A stretch of 64,000 nucleotides of DNA from Bradyrhizobium sp. ISRA430. Its GTDB lineage: Bacteria > Pseudomonadota > Alphaproteobacteria > Rhizobiales > Xanthobacteraceae. Made by a program: the position numbers and the translations under genes. The stretch is from NCBI RefSeq assembly GCF_029909975.1, contig NZ_CP094516.1, positions 5,270,001 through 5,334,000 on the forward strand. Reading direction: 5' to 3'. Below the pieces are notes generated by a model that saw only the letters and a program-made list of their open reading frames with translations, was not told where the DNA came from and made no database searches. Below, piece after piece: positions 37,362 to 46,759 of this stretch (positions within the stretch are counted from its first letter, which is position 1; each line of letters begins with the position of its first letter).

Positions 37362-37440
37362 GCGAATGGCGAGTAGCGAATGGCGAATGACATTCCGATC
37401 GGCTAAGCTACTCGCCATTCACCACTCGCCATTCGCTTTT
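37362..37440 (+). terminator. Long hairpin with T-run between nfuA-like gene and tsaB
   Basis: The 25-base left arm (37362-37386) and right arm (37412-37436) are complementary except for three central bases, and TTTT follows at 37437-37440. Each arm itself contains two direct copies of a GCGAATGGCGA-like unit. It looks like a strong intrinsic terminator or stabilising stem, placed just before the tsaB ATG at 37443, so it would also hide or expose that start. Confidence 0.7.
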
Positions 37441-37442
37441 CC

Positions 37443-38138
37443 ATGCTGATCCTTGCCATCGATACCGCGCTGGAGGCGTGCGCGGCGGCCGCCCTTGATG
37501 CCGATGCCGGCGAGCTCCTTGCGCAGGAGCAGCTTCCCATGAAGCGCGGCCACGCCGAAGCCTTGATGCCGATGATCGCGCGCGTCATGCAATCAGCCAA
37601 TCTCGCATTCACCGCGCTCGACCGCGTCGCCGTCACCGTCGGTCCCGGAAGTTTCACCGGCTTGCGGGTCGGCATCTCGGCTGCGCGCGGGATCGCGCTC
37701 GCAGCAAAGCGGCCTGCCGTCGGGCTGACGACGCTGTCGGCCTTTGCTGCCCCGATCGTCGGCCGGAACGGGTCGGCGCCGGTGATCTCGGCGATCGATG
37801 CACGGCATGATCACGTCTATTTCCAGATCGTGGCCGGCGACGGCAGCCAGCTCACCCCGCCGAGGGTCGCCAGCGTCGACGAGGCGATTGCGGCCTCGCA
37901 ATTCGGCGCGCCGCATCTGGTCGGCAATGCCGCCAAGATCCTGGCCGACCGCTGGCCGCAGGATCTACCGCAACCGATTGCCGTCGACGCGCAAGGCGCG
38001 CCCGACATCGGCTGGGTCGCATGGCTCGGCGCCGCGGCCGATCCCGACACCACGCCGGCGCGGCCGTTTTACTTGCGCGCGCCTGATGCAAAGCCGGCCG
38101 CACAGCCGCCGCTCGCCGCACAAGCCGCAACCTCATGA
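37443..38138 (+). CDS. tsaB: tRNA threonylcarbamoyladenosine biosynthesis protein TsaB
   Basis: Partner of TsaD in making t6A37 in ANN-decoding tRNAs. The 231-residue ASKHA-fold protein opens LILAIDTALEACAAA and carries the family's VGPGSFTGLRVGISAARGIALA near 62-83. The start ATG at 37443 follows a T-rich hairpin foot, with no clear ribosome site. rimI follows after 10 bases, the usual tsaB-rimI pair. Confidence 0.94.
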   Translation: MLILAIDTALEACAAAALDADAGELLAQEQLPMKRGHAEALMPMIARVMQSANLAFTALDRVAVTVGPGSFTGLRVGISAARGIALAAKRPAVGLTTLSAFAAPIVGRNGSAPVISAIDARHDHVYFQIVAGDGSQLTPPRVASVDEAIAASQFGAPHLVGNAAKILADRWPQDLPQPIAVDAQGAPDIGWVAWLGAAADPDTTPARPFYLRAPDAKPAAQPPLAAQAATS

Positions 38139-38148
38139 TGCCAACCTC

Positions 38149-38634
38149 ATGATGAGCTGGCTGTCGGAATGGTGGCGCGGCGGCACCGCTGCCGTCGAGC
38201 CCGCTTCCGCGCGTGATGCGGCGCGGCTCGCACAGCTTCATGGCGCATCCTTCGCGCGTGGTTGGGGCGAAGGCGAGTTCGAGACCATGATCAGCGAACG
38301 CAACACGCTGGTTCATCGCCTGCGCCTGGGTCGCAGGACGATCGGCTTCGCGGTGTCGCGGATCGGCGCGGATGAGGCGGAAATTCTCTCCATCGCAGTC
38401 GACCAGGCCGAGCGTGGTCGCGGTTTCTCCCGCACGCTGCTGATGACCCATCTCGGCCACCTCGCAGGACGCGGCGTCCGCACTATATTTCTGGAGGTCG
38501 AGGAGAATAATCAGCCGGCGCGGCGGCTGTACGACCGGGCCGGATTCGTGGTGGTGGGACGGCGCGAACGCTACTATAAGCAGCCGAACGGGGAACAACT
38601 GAACGCACTTCTGATGCGGCGTGACTTGTCGTAA
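38149..38634 (+). CDS. rimI: Ribosomal protein S18-alanine N-acetyltransferase (RimI family)
   Basis: GNAT acetyltransferase that modifies the N-terminus of S18. The 161-residue product has the acetyl-CoA loop QAERGRGFSRTLLMTHLGHLA and the FLEVEENNQPARRLYDRAGFVVVGRRERYY strand pair typical of RimI. Either of two adjacent ATGs, 38149 or 38152, could start it; the upstream frame runs inside tsaB and is not used. It follows tsaB by 10 bases and precedes the fur-like gene by 38, so one transcript is likely. Confidence 0.92.
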   Translation: MMSWLSEWWRGGTAAVEPASARDAARLAQLHGASFARGWGEGEFETMISERNTLVHRLRLGRRTIGFAVSRIGADEAEILSIAVDQAERGRGFSRTLLMTHLGHLAGRGVRTIFLEVEENNQPARRLYDRAGFVVVGRRERYYKQPNGEQLNALLMRRDLS

Positions 38635-38672
38635 CATTGATGGCAAGAAGCGCCTGCCAGGCAGACAACCCT

Positions 38673-39128
38673 ATGACCATACTGAAACCTTCTTCCGCGA
38701 CCAAGGCGACCGGCATCGAAGCGCGCTGCGCCGCGACCGGCATGCGCATGACCGAGCAGCGCCGCGTCATCGCCCGCGTACTCGCCGAGGCGATGGATCA
38801 TCCCGATGTCGAGGAACTCTATCGGCGCTGCGTCGCCGTGGACGACAAGATCTCGATCTCGACCGTCTATCGAACGGTAAAATTGTTCGAAGATGCCGGC
38901 ATCATCGAGCGCCATGATTTTCGCGAGGGCCGCGCGCGCTACGAGCAGATGCGCGACAGTCATCACGACCACCTCATCAACCTGCGCGACGGCAAGGTGA
39001 TCGAATTCACCTCCGAAGAGATCGAGAAGCTCCAGGCGGAAATCGCCCGCAAGCTCGGCTACAAGCTGGTCGATCACCGCCTCGAACTCTATTGCGTCCC
39101 ACTCGACGACGACAAGCCGTCGAGTTGA
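38673..39128 (+). CDS. fur: Fur family metal-responsive regulator (Fur/Mur)
   Basis: A 151-residue Fur-family repressor. The winged helix spans residues about 20-95 (MRMTEQRRVIARVLAEAMDHPDVEELYRRC and SISTVYRTVKLFEDAGIIERHDF). The metal and dimer domain has the HHDHLINLRDGKVIEF block. It matches the protein called Fur in Bradyrhizobium; in alphaproteobacteria this orthologue often acts as a manganese-responsive Mur, with iron sensing left to Irr/RirA. The C-terminal CxxC zinc pairs of enteric Fur are missing, with a single Cys near residue 143. The ATG at 38673 is chosen over 38637. Confidence 0.93.
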   Translation: MTILKPSSATKATGIEARCAATGMRMTEQRRVIARVLAEAMDHPDVEELYRRCVAVDDKISISTVYRTVKLFEDAGIIERHDFREGRARYEQMRDSHHDHLINLRDGKVIEFTSEEIEKLQAEIARKLGYKLVDHRLELYCVPLDDDKPSS

Positions 39129-39208
39129 TGGCGATGTGCGGCGAACGCTCCTCACCTCTCCCCATCTGAGCCTGTTGCGCATGTGCACGGGAACGCCTTC
39201 CCACCCAC

Positions 39209-39315
39209 CACTGTCATTCCCCGCGAAAGCGGGGAATCCAGTACGCCGCGGCCTATCCGTATCCCACCGCGGCCTCTGGAATACCGGATCGCCCGCCTTC
39301 GCGGGCGATGACAGT
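39209..39315. repeat. 107-bp dispersed repeat, copy 2
   Basis: CACTGTCATT at the left end, GATGACAGTG at the right end, an inner TTCCCCGC-GAAA-GCGGGGAA hairpin and a right-hand GATCGCCCG hairpin. Apart from scattered changes in the middle it is the same as 32026-32132 and in the same orientation. It sits between the fur-like gene and the HAD gene, and no other gene is seen in that 258-base gap. Confidence 0.9.
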
Positions 39316-39386
39316 GAGATTGTGGAGCGCGCGTACCCAAATCTCGTCATTACGAGCGCAGCGAAACAATCCACCTCTGGGTATTC

Positions 39387-40064
39387 GTGCTAGACCTTAT
39401 CATCTTCGATTGCGACGGCGTGCTGGTCGACAGTGAGGTGATCTCCTGTCGCGCGCATGCCGACGTGCTCACCCGGCACGGCTATCCGATCACGTCGGAG
39501 CAGGTTCTGCTTCGCTTCCTCGGCGTATCCGAGCGGGACGCGCGGCTGATGGTGGAGCAGGAGATCGGCCGCAATCTCCCCGACGATCTGGAGCAACAGG
39601 TGAATGCGGCCACGCTGCAGTTTTACGCCAGCGATCTGCAGGCGATCACCCATGTTGCCGCAGCGATTGGCGCAATCGATTTGCCCAAATGCGTTGCATC
39701 GAGCGGCACACCGGAAAAGATCCATCACGGCCTGACTTGCGCAGGGCTATATGACATGCTCGCTCCTCACATCTTCTCCGCGAGCCAGGTCGCACGCGGC
39801 AAGCCCGCGCCCGATTTGTTTCTGTTTGCAGCCGAGCAGATGGAAGTCGCGCCGGAACGGTGCCTCGTGATCGAGGACAGCGTCCCGGGGGTGACCGGTG
39901 CGTGCGCTGCCGGGATGACCGTGCTGGGCTTTCACGGCGGCAGCCACTGTCCACCAGGTCACGCCGCCAGGTTGCGTGCCGCCGGCGCCGGGTTGACGTT
40001 CGACGATATGCGACAGTTGCCGGAACTTGTCCGGCAGGTCGAGGCGGAGGCACTGGCGGGCTAA
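39387..40064 (+). CDS. HAD-superfamily hydrolase (phosphoglycolate phosphatase/beta-PGM-like)
   Basis: A 225-residue HAD phosphatase, with DxD motif [11 protein letters not shown] (nucleophile Asp8, Asp10), motif [10 protein letters not shown] near 104, the lysine in [14 protein letters not shown] near 135 and acidic motif [19 protein letters not shown] near 158-174. The four-helix cap between 15 and 80 makes it type I. It most resembles general sugar-phosphate phosphatases, so the substrate is unclear. Translation appears to start at the GTG at 39387, which begins immediately before the motif. Confidence 0.88.
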   Translation: MLDLIIFDCDGVLVDSEVISCRAHADVLTRHGYPITSEQVLLRFLGVSERDARLMVEQEIGRNLPDDLEQQVNAATLQFYASDLQAITHVAAAIGAIDLPKCVASSGTPEKIHHGLTCAGLYDMLAPHIFSASQVARGKPAPDLFLFAAEQMEVAPERCLVIEDSVPGVTGACAAGMTVLGFHGGSHCPPGHAARLRAAGAGLTFDDMRQLPELVRQVEAEALAG

Positions 40065-40079
40065 ATCGGCCCCTTCGTC

Positions 40080-40176
40080 GTCATTTCGGGGCACGCGCAG
40101 CGCACGTGAACCTGGAAATCCGCAAGTTTTGAAATCCGCAAGTTTTGGCGCAAGAAACAGCGCGCCCCGGAATGAC
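40080..40176. repeat. Intergenic inverted-repeat element with a 16-bp tandem duplication
   Basis: GTCATTTCGGGGC (40080-40092) and GCCCCGGAATGAC (40164-40176) are inverted ends with one mismatch. Inside, GAAATCCGCAAGTTTT is duplicated exactly in tandem (40115-40130 and 40131-40146). Confidence 0.85.
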
Positions 40177-40254
40177 AGGTTTTGGCCCCAATCGCTGGAT
40201 TTTCGCCTCTCCAGCCTATATCTGAGGGCTGTTCTCCACCTCAATCCGGGTTCC

Positions 40255-41652
40255 ATGAAGCCGCCGCGCAAGCTGCACATCAAATCATATGGCTGCCAGA
40301 TGAACGTCTACGATGCCCAGCGCATGGTGGACACGCTGGCTCCGGAGGGATTCGTGGAGACGGCGCGCGCCGAGGACGCCGACCTCGTCATCCTCAACAC
40401 CTGCCATATCCGCGAGAAGGCCTCCGAAAAGGTCTATTCGGAGCTTGGACGTCTGCGCGTTGCCAAGGACGAGGCCGGGCGCAAGGGCCGCACGATGCAA
40501 ATCGCGGTCGCAGGCTGCGTGGCGCAGGCGGAAGGCGAGGAGATCGTGCGCCGTGCACCGGTCGTCGACGTCGTGGTCGGCCCCCAGAGCTATCATCATC
40601 TGCCGGAGCTATTGAAGCGCGCGGACGACGAAGGCCGCGCGATCGAGACCGAATTTCCGGCCGAGGACAAGTTCGGCTTCCTCGCCCAGCCGAATCCCGA
40701 CGCGATCCGTGCGCGCGGGATTTCCGCCTTCGTCACGGTGCAGGAAGGTTGCGACAAGTTCTGCACCTTCTGCGTCGTGCCGTATACGCGTGGCGCCGAG
40801 GTCTCGCGCCCCGTGGCCAGGATCATCGACGACGTGAAGCGGCTCGTCGACAACGGCGTGCGCGAGCTCACGCTGATCGGGCAGAACGTCAACGCCTATC
40901 ATGGCGAGGGTCCCGATGGGACAAGCTGGCCGCTCGGCAGATTGCTCGAGCGACTCGCGCAGGTTCCCGGGATTGCGCGGCTGCGATATTCGACCAGCCA
41001 TCCCCGCGACGTTGATGACAGTTTGATTGCGGCCCATCGCGATCTGGATGCGCTGATGCCGTTTGTCCACCTGCCGGTGCAGTCCGGCTCGGACCGCATT
41101 CTGGCGGCCATGAACCGCAAACATACCGCCGATGATTATCGGCGTGTCATCGACCGTTTCCGTACCGCACGCCAAGACATTGCTTTTTCATCGGATTTCA
41201 TCGTGGGCTTCCCCGGCGAGAGTGAGCAAGATTTTCGCGCCACCCTCGCGCTTGTCGCACAAATCGGCTACGCTGCAGCTTATTCGTTCAAGTATTCCGC
41301 CCGGCCGGGAACACCGGCCGCGGACATGCAGGAGACGGTGTCCCCGGCCGAGATGGACCAGCGATTGGAGCGGCTCCAGGAACTGATCGACAGCCAGCAA
41401 TCGGCCTTCAACAAGGCCGCGATTGGCACAACCGTCGACGTGTTGTTCGAGCGCGCCGCGCGCAACGCCGGCCAGATCGTCGGCCGCACCGCCTATTTGC
41501 AGCCCGCGCATGTGATGGCTTCGCCGGACATCATCGGACAGATCCTGCCGGTCCGGATCGACAGCCTCGAGCGCTACAGCCTTTTGGGAGAACTCGTGAC
41601 GCGGCATCCTGCGCACGGGCCCGCTTTATCGCCAATCGCCACTGGAGCCTGA
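40255..41652 (+). CDS. miaB: tRNA-2-methylthio-N6-dimethylallyladenosine synthase MiaB
   Basis: Radical-SAM methylthiotransferase acting on i6A37 of tRNA. The 465-residue product has the N-terminal UPF0004 domain with Cys14, Cys50 and Cys88 (auxiliary 4Fe-4S). The radical-SAM motif is Cys166-x3-Cys170-x2-Cys173 in [17 protein letters not shown], and a C-terminal TRAM domain follows. The ATG at 40255 is chosen because [17 protein letters not shown] is the usual start. phoH follows four bases after the stop. Confidence 0.96.
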   Translation: MKPPRKLHIKSYGCQMNVYDAQRMVDTLAPEGFVETARAEDADLVILNTCHIREKASEKVYSELGRLRVAKDEAGRKGRTMQIAVAGCVAQAEGEEIVRRAPVVDVVVGPQSYHHLPELLKRADDEGRAIETEFPAEDKFGFLAQPNPDAIRARGISAFVTVQEGCDKFCTFCVVPYTRGAEVSRPVARIIDDVKRLVDNGVRELTLIGQNVNAYHGEGPDGTSWPLGRLLERLAQVPGIARLRYSTSHPRDVDDSLIAAHRDLDALMPFVHLPVQSGSDRILAAMNRKHTADDYRRVIDRFRTARQDIAFSSDFIVGFPGESEQDFRATLALVAQIGYAAAYSFKYSARPGTPAADMQETVSPAEMDQRLERLQELIDSQQSAFNKAAIGTTVDVLFERAARNAGQIVGRTAYLQPAHVMASPDIIGQILPVRIDSLERYSLLGELVTRHPAHGPALSPIATGA

Positions 41653-41656
41653 ACCC

Positions 41657-42712
41657 TTGCCAAAGAGCGCATCGGATTCGCCTACTTTCGCTCCCAGCCG
41701 CAAATTTGACCGCGACATGCAAGTTCCGCCCGAGACCCAGGTCGTCATCGACTTCGACGACAATCGCGCCGCATCCGCGCTGGTCGGCCCCTACGGCCAG
41801 AACCTCGCACAGGTCGAGCGGCGGCTCGGCGTGGTCGTCGATTCCAAGGGCAACCACATCACCATCGGCGGCACGCGCGACGGCTGCGACGCCGCGCGCC
41901 GCGTGCTCGAGATGCTCTATGCGCAGGCGGTGAAAGGGCAGGATCTCGACCAGGGCGAGGTCGAAGGCGCGATCCGCGCCGTGATCGCGCAGGGCTCGCT
42001 GTTCGAGTTCGACGCCAAGTCGGCCAAGGCGACCTTCGAAAGCATCAACCTGCGCAAACGCCCGGTGCGGGCGCGCACCGCCGCGCAGGATTCCTATATC
42101 CGCGCGCTAAAGCGCCACGAGCTGGTGTTCGGCGTCGGCCCGGCCGGTACCGGCAAGACCTGGCTTGCGGTCGCGCATGCCGCGCAGCTCTTCGAGCGCA
42201 AGGAGGTCGATCGCATCATCCTGTCGCGTCCGGCGGTGGAAGCCGGCGAGCGGCTCGGCTTCCTGCCCGGCGACCTCCGCGAGAAAGTCGATCCCTATCT
42301 GCGTCCGATCTATGATGCGCTCTATGACCTGATGGACGCCCGCATCGTCGAGCGCGCACTGCAGACCGGCGAGATCGAGATCGCGCCACTCGCCTTCATG
42401 CGCGGCCGCACGCTCACCAACGCCGTCATCATCCTGGACGAAGCGCAGAACACCACGTCGATGCAGATGAAGATGTTCCTGACGCGTCTCGGCGAGAACA
42501 GCCGCATGATCGTGACCGGCGATCCCTCGCAAATCGACCTGCCGAACGGCCAGACCTCCGGCCTGTGGGAAGCGACCCGCCTGCTCGACGGCGTCGAGGG
42601 TATCGCGCAAGTTCATTTCACCGCCGAAGACGTGATCCGCCACGAGCTCGTGGCGCGGATCGTCTCCGCCTATGAGGGCTCGCCGCATCGGCCGGCCGCA
42701 GGCAAGCCATAA
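41657..42712 (+). CDS. PhoH-like ATPase (PhoH/YbeZ)
   Basis: A 351-residue PhoH family ATPase, linked to RNA metabolism together with YbeY. Walker A GPAGTGKT at 161-168 and Walker B NAVIILDEAQN near 255-265 are present, preceded by a KH-like N-terminal domain. A TTG at 41657 starts the protein four bases after miaB; the first ATG (41717, MQVPPE) is the alternative and would remove 20 poorly conserved residues. It is followed by ybeY, the usual order. Confidence 0.92.
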   Translation: MPKSASDSPTFAPSRKFDRDMQVPPETQVVIDFDDNRAASALVGPYGQNLAQVERRLGVVVDSKGNHITIGGTRDGCDAARRVLEMLYAQAVKGQDLDQGEVEGAIRAVIAQGSLFEFDAKSAKATFESINLRKRPVRARTAAQDSYIRALKRHELVFGVGPAGTGKTWLAVAHAAQLFERKEVDRIILSRPAVEAGERLGFLPGDLREKVDPYLRPIYDALYDLMDARIVERALQTGEIEIAPLAFMRGRTLTNAVIILDEAQNTTSMQMKMFLTRLGENSRMIVTGDPSQIDLPNGQTSGLWEATRLLDGVEGIAQVHFTAEDVIRHELVARIVSAYEGSPHRPAAGKP

Positions 42713-42769
42713 AGAGACACAACCGGATCTGAAAGACGCGAAGAAGCGTCATCCGTTCCGAACAACACC

Positions 42770-43267
42770 ATGTCGCATCCCAACCTGCCCACCACCGAGG
42801 TTCTCGTCGTCGCCGATTGCTGGCAGAGCGAGCCCGATGCGGACGCCGTGATCCAGCGCGCGATCGCCGCCGCAGCCGAGACGGTCGATGAGGATGTTGC
42901 CGAAGCAGAAATCGCGGTCATGCTGACCGACGATGTTGGCATCCGCACGCTGAACAGCAACTGGCGCGGCATCGACAAGCCGACCAACGTGCTGTCGTTT
43001 CCGGCGCTGCAGCCCGAGGGCGAGTGGAAAGTAGGCGACGCACCGCGCATGCTCGGCGATATCGCCATCGCCTATGAAACCATGCGGCGCGAGGCGGACG
43101 AGGAACAGAAACCGTTCGACCACCATTTGAGCCATCTGGCCGTGCATGGTTTCCTGCACCTGATCGGCTACGACCACGAAAACGACGACGACGCGGAGGA
43201 GATGGAAACGCTCGAGCAGCAGATCCTGGCGCATCTCGGCATCCCCGACCCCTATGCAGAGCGCTGA
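42770..43267 (+). CDS. ybeY: Endoribonuclease YbeY
   Basis: Zn-dependent RNase needed for 16S rRNA 3' maturation and ribosome quality control. The 165-residue product carries the metal motif His126-x3-His130-x5-His136 in HGFLHLIGYDH and the upstream NVLSFP block (73-78), both diagnostic. The ATG at 42770 is the only sensible start. Its last 14 bases overlap the proposed start of the CBS-domain protein. Confidence 0.96.
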   Translation: MSHPNLPTTEVLVVADCWQSEPDADAVIQRAIAAAAETVDEDVAEAEIAVMLTDDVGIRTLNSNWRGIDKPTNVLSFPALQPEGEWKVGDAPRMLGDIAIAYETMRREADEEQKPFDHHLSHLAVHGFLHLIGYDHENDDDAEEMETLEQQILAHLGIPDPYAER

Positions 43268-44399
43268 CGGATTGATTGAGATGGTGGATTCCGAACCGAC
43301 CCACGACAATCCACGCAATACCCGCAACCTGCCCGCGGTGGTGACGCCAGGCGAGGTCTTGCGCCCGACCGCGGAAGGCTGGCTGTTGCGCGCGATCCGG
43401 ACGCTGTTCGGCTGGAAGGCGGGATCGGTGCGCGACGACCTCCAGGTCGTGCTCGACGCCTCTACGCCCGACGACACCGGCTTCTCCGCCGTCGAGCGCA
43501 CCATGCTGCGCAACATTCTCAATCTGCACGAGCGCCGCATCGCCGACGTCATGGTGCATCGCGCCGACATCGTCGCGGTGAAGAACGACATTCCGCTCGG
43601 CGAGCTGATGGATCGGTTCGAGAGCGCCGGCCATTCGCGTCTCGTGGTCTACAACGAGACGCTCGACGATCCCGTCGGCATCGTCCACATCCGCGACTTG
43701 CTCACCTTCATGACCGCGCGCGCACGCGTGTCGGAGACGGCCAAGGCCAAGCGCAAGAAGCCGCTGCCGGCCGGGCTAGACTTGCGCGCGATCGATCTCG
43801 CGTTGCCGCTGCAAGATGCCCACATCATCCGCAAGCTGCTCTATGTGCCGCCGTCGATGCGGGCGATCGACCTGCTCGCGCAGATGCAGGCGACGCGCAT
43901 TCACCTCGCGCTGGTGGTCGACGAATATGGCGGCAGCGACGGGCTGGTCTCGCTCGAGGACATCGTCGAGCAGATCGTCGGCGAGATCGACGACGAGCAT
44001 GACAGCGACGAGCCGCCGTCCATCGTCCGCCTGCCCGACAACACCTTCATCGCCGATGCGCGCGCCAGCCTCGACGACGTCCGTTCGGTGATCGGCGAGG
44101 ATTTCGTCACCGGAGAAGCCGGCGAAGAGGTGGAGACGCTCGGCGGCTATCTCGTCAGCTTCGTCGGCCGCCTGCCGGTCCGCGGCGAGGTGATTTCCGG
44201 CCCCGGCAATTACGAAGTTGAGGTGCTCGATGCCGATCCACGCCGCGTCAAACGGCTGCGCATCTCGACGCGGAAGGAACGTCCCGCACCGCGCACCCAA
44301 CGCGAGAGCCGCCGCCGCGAGGCGCCGCCGGATGCAGGCCAGCCGCAGACAGGCGACACGCCTACTCCGCCGCCGAGCGACGGAGCCGGCACGCCGTGA
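43254..44399 (+). CDS. CorC/TlyC family CBS-domain protein
   Basis: A 381-residue protein of the hemolysin/CorC family, proposed to aid Mg2+/Co2+ efflux. It lacks the N-terminal DUF21 membrane domain. It has two CBS domains (about 95-225, starting RRIADVMVHRADIVAVKNDIPLGELMDRF) and a C-terminal CorC_HlyC domain (LPDNTFIADARASLDDVR onward), then a Pro/Arg-rich tail of about 50 residues. The start at 43254 lies inside ybeY; an ATG at 43281, just after ybeY, with weak GAG upstream is a real alternative. It is coupled downstream to lnt. Confidence 0.9.
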   Translation: MQSADGLIEMVDSEPTHDNPRNTRNLPAVVTPGEVLRPTAEGWLLRAIRTLFGWKAGSVRDDLQVVLDASTPDDTGFSAVERTMLRNILNLHERRIADVMVHRADIVAVKNDIPLGELMDRFESAGHSRLVVYNETLDDPVGIVHIRDLLTFMTARARVSETAKAKRKKPLPAGLDLRAIDLALPLQDAHIIRKLLYVPPSMRAIDLLAQMQATRIHLALVVDEYGGSDGLVSLEDIVEQIVGEIDDEHDSDEPPSIVRLPDNTFIADARASLDDVRSVIGEDFVTGEAGEEVETLGGYLVSFVGRLPVRGEVISGPGNYEVEVLDADPRRVKRLRISTRKERPAPRTQRESRRREAPPDAGQPQTGDTPTPPPSDGAGTP

Positions 44400-46009
44400 G
44401 TCCCTTCCAGCGACTGCAACCGATCGCCCTCGCCATCATCCTGACCTGGGGATGGAAGCGTGCCCTCATTGCAATGGCGGCAGGCGCCCTGTCGGTGCTG
44501 GCGCTGGCACCGTTCAACGCGTGGCCGGTGCTGTTCGTCACCTTCCCGGTGCTGGTCTGGCTGATTGACGGCGCAGGCGGCGGACGGTTTGGCGGCGTTC
44601 CCGCCGCGGCGTTGACCGGCTACTGGTTCGGACTCGGATATTTCGTGCCAGGTCTCTACTGGATCGGCTACGCCTTCTTCGTCGAGGCCGACGTCTTTGC
44701 CTGGCTGACGCCCTTTGCCGTGCTAGGCCTGCCAGCCTATCTTGCGATCTTCACGGCGATCGGATTCGCGCTCGCGCGCCTGCTCTGGACCAAGGATGGC
44801 ACGCGCGTGCTCGCGCTTGCCGCAAGCCTCACGGTCAGCGAATGGCTGCGCGGACACATGTTGACCGGCTTTCCCTGGAATGCCTTCGGCTATGCGCTAT
44901 CCGAGCCGCTGCCGCTGGCCCAGACGGCGTCCCTGATCGGCCTCTGGGGCATGACGTTCCTCACGATTGCGATCTTCGCGAGCCCTGCGGTGTTGATCGA
45001 CCGCACGGCGGACCGCGGTGTGGCCTGGCGCGTGCCGGCCGCAGCGGTCGCACTGCTGGTCGTCATGGGCATCTTCGGCGCCATCCGCCTGTCCCTGCAT
45101 CCGACCACGATGGTCGCCGGCGCCAAGCTGCGCCTGATGCAGCCAAACCTGCAGCAGGATGCGAAGTTCAACTACGCCGCCAAGGCAGAGGTGATGAAGA
45201 AATACCTCTCGCTGTCGGACCGCGCCTCCGGCCCGCAGTCGACCGGCGTGCGCGATGCCACCATTCTGATCTGGCCGGAATCCGCCTTTCCGTTCTTCCT
45301 GACCCGCGAAGCCGATGCGATGGCAGAGATCGCCGATCTGCTGCCTAAGGGAACGGTGCTGATCACCGGATCGGTCCGTGCTCCTGACCTACCGCCCGGC
45401 AAACCAATCACTCGCGCCTACAATTCGATCTACGTGATCGACCACGACGGCAGCGTGCTCGCGGTTTACGACAAGCTGCACCTGGTACCGTTCGGAGAAT
45501 TCCTTCCCTTCCAGGACCTGATGGAGAAGCTCGGCTTCGAGCAACTGACGAGGGTACGCGGCGGCTTCATCCCGGGCACCGTACGGCACGCGCTGCCGGT
45601 GCCTGGTGCGCCGCGCGCGCTGCCGCTGATTTGCTACGAGGCGATCTTTCCCGGCGACGTCGCCGCGCGCGACGAACGTCCCGGCTGGATCGTGAACCTC
45701 ACCAATGACGGCTGGTTCGGCATCTCGACCGGTCCCTACCAGCATTTGGAGCAGGCGCGGATGCGTGCCATTGAGCTCGGGCTGCCGCTGGTCCGCTCCG
45801 CCAATACCGGCGTGTCGGCGGTGATCGATCCGGTGGGACGAACCGTTGCCAGGCTCGGTCTCGGGATCGAAGGCATCCTGGATGCAGGCCTGCCAGCCGC
45901 GATCCCGCCGACTGTCTACGCGAGGGTCGGCGACATCCCCGCGGCCATGCTCGTCGCGCTGGCCGTGATCCTGGCGGTGCTGCGACGCGTTGGCAGACGG
46001 CACCCCTGA
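44396..46009 (+). CDS. lnt: Apolipoprotein N-acyltransferase
   Basis: Adds the third acyl chain to lipoproteins in the inner membrane. The 537-residue product has six or more N-terminal membrane segments (residues about 10-225) and a C-terminal nitrilase domain. The Glu-Lys-Cys triad appears as LIWPESAFP near 293, YDKLHLVPFGEFLP near 358 and LICYEAIFPGD near 412. Translation begins at GTG 44396, overlapping the CBS-protein stop by four bases. A final membrane helix closes the protein. Confidence 0.95.
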   Translation: MSPFQRLQPIALAIILTWGWKRALIAMAAGALSVLALAPFNAWPVLFVTFPVLVWLIDGAGGGRFGGVPAAALTGYWFGLGYFVPGLYWIGYAFFVEADVFAWLTPFAVLGLPAYLAIFTAIGFALARLLWTKDGTRVLALAASLTVSEWLRGHMLTGFPWNAFGYALSEPLPLAQTASLIGLWGMTFLTIAIFASPAVLIDRTADRGVAWRVPAAAVALLVVMGIFGAIRLSLHPTTMVAGAKLRLMQPNLQQDAKFNYAAKAEVMKKYLSLSDRASGPQSTGVRDATILIWPESAFPFFLTREADAMAEIADLLPKGTVLITGSVRAPDLPPGKPITRAYNSIYVIDHDGSVLAVYDKLHLVPFGEFLPFQDLMEKLGFEQLTRVRGGFIPGTVRHALPVPGAPRALPLICYEAIFPGDVAARDERPGWIVNLTNDGWFGISTGPYQHLEQARMRAIELGLPLVRSANTGVSAVIDPVGRTVARLGLGIEGILDAGLPAAIPPTVYARVGDIPAAMLVALAVILAVLRRVGRRHP

Positions 46010-46042
46010 TCGCGCCGTGCTCAGCGAGGAGTCCGGAAACCC

Positions 46043-46068
46043 TTGACAACCGTAGTCCGCGGTTGACA
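46043..46068 (+). promoter_or_regulatory. Two TTGACA boxes upstream of the XRE gene
   Basis: TTGACA occurs at 46043-46048 and again at 46063-46068, exactly 20 bases apart. Neither has a good -10 hexamer at 16-18 bases, so this may be a promoter with a poor -10 or a direct-repeat operator. The XRE gene starts at 46230. Confidence 0.3.
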
Positions 46069-46229
46069 GACCGCTCACGGCCTCCGCATTCTGGCCTCGC
46101 TGCAGCAAGACAGCGGTGCATTGCTAAATTTCTCCGCAATGTTTCCCCAATCAGAGTGAAATTTGATATCGCTGTCACCTGAGGCAATACTTCCATTGCG
46201 CCAACGGTGGTGTCTGGAGGGCTGAGGAA

Positions 46230-46643
46230 ATGTCGAAAGCGCCCAACCCTGTTGACAAATATGTCGGCAGTCGCGTGCGCATGCGCCGCATCATGTTGGG
46301 CATGAGCCAGGAAAAGCTCGGCGAAGCTTTGGGCCTGACGTTCCAGCAAATCCAGAAATACGAGAAGGGCACCAACCGGGTCGGCGCGAGCCGCATCCAG
46401 CAGATTGCCGAGATTCTGCAGGTGCCGGTATCGTTCCTGTTCGAGGGCGGACCGAGCGGTACGCCGGGCGCCGACGGATTCAGCGAGGGCGCCTCTCCCT
46501 CCTATGTCTCCGATTTCCTCGCGACCTCGGAGGGGCTCGCCTTGACCAAGGCGTTCACCCGAATCGGCGATTCGAAGCTGCGCCGCTCCATCGTCGATCT
46601 CGTCGAGCAGATCGCCGCCCGCGAAGGCCCCGACAAGCGCTGA
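46230..46643 (+). CDS. XRE-family helix-turn-helix transcriptional regulator
   Basis: A 137-residue DNA-binding protein. The Cro/CI-type HTH covers about residues 10-70 (VGSRVRMRRIMLGMSQEKLGEALGLTFQQIQKYEKGTNRVGASRIQQIAEILQVPVSFLFEG). A C-terminal half of about 60 residues follows, including the conserved-looking LTKAFTRIGDSKLRRSIVDLVEQIA. This type is strongly conserved in Rhizobiales and sits after lnt in many of them. A TTCTGG... motif or target is not evident here. The leader is 220 bases long with two TTGACA boxes. Confidence 0.9.
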   Translation: MSKAPNPVDKYVGSRVRMRRIMLGMSQEKLGEALGLTFQQIQKYEKGTNRVGASRIQQIAEILQVPVSFLFEGGPSGTPGADGFSEGASPSYVSDFLATSEGLALTKAFTRIGDSKLRRSIVDLVEQIAAREGPDKR

Positions 46644-46700
46644 CGCGCGCCACCTCATTCCGATTTGAGACTGTGCCAAATCTGGCCTATGTCGTCATGT

Positions 46701-46725
46701 GAGGGCGCGCCTTCGGTGCGCCCTC
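46701..46725 (+). terminator. UUCG hairpin after the XRE gene
   Basis: GAGGGCGC (46701-46708) pairs with GCGCCCTC (46718-46725), closed by a C-TTCG-G tetraloop. It is very stable, but there is no T-run, so termination is uncertain. It argues that the next gene starts after it, favouring the ATG at 46760. Confidence 0.55.
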
Positions 46726-46759
46726 TCCGATGATGCGATTCAAAGGCACAGATGCGTCA

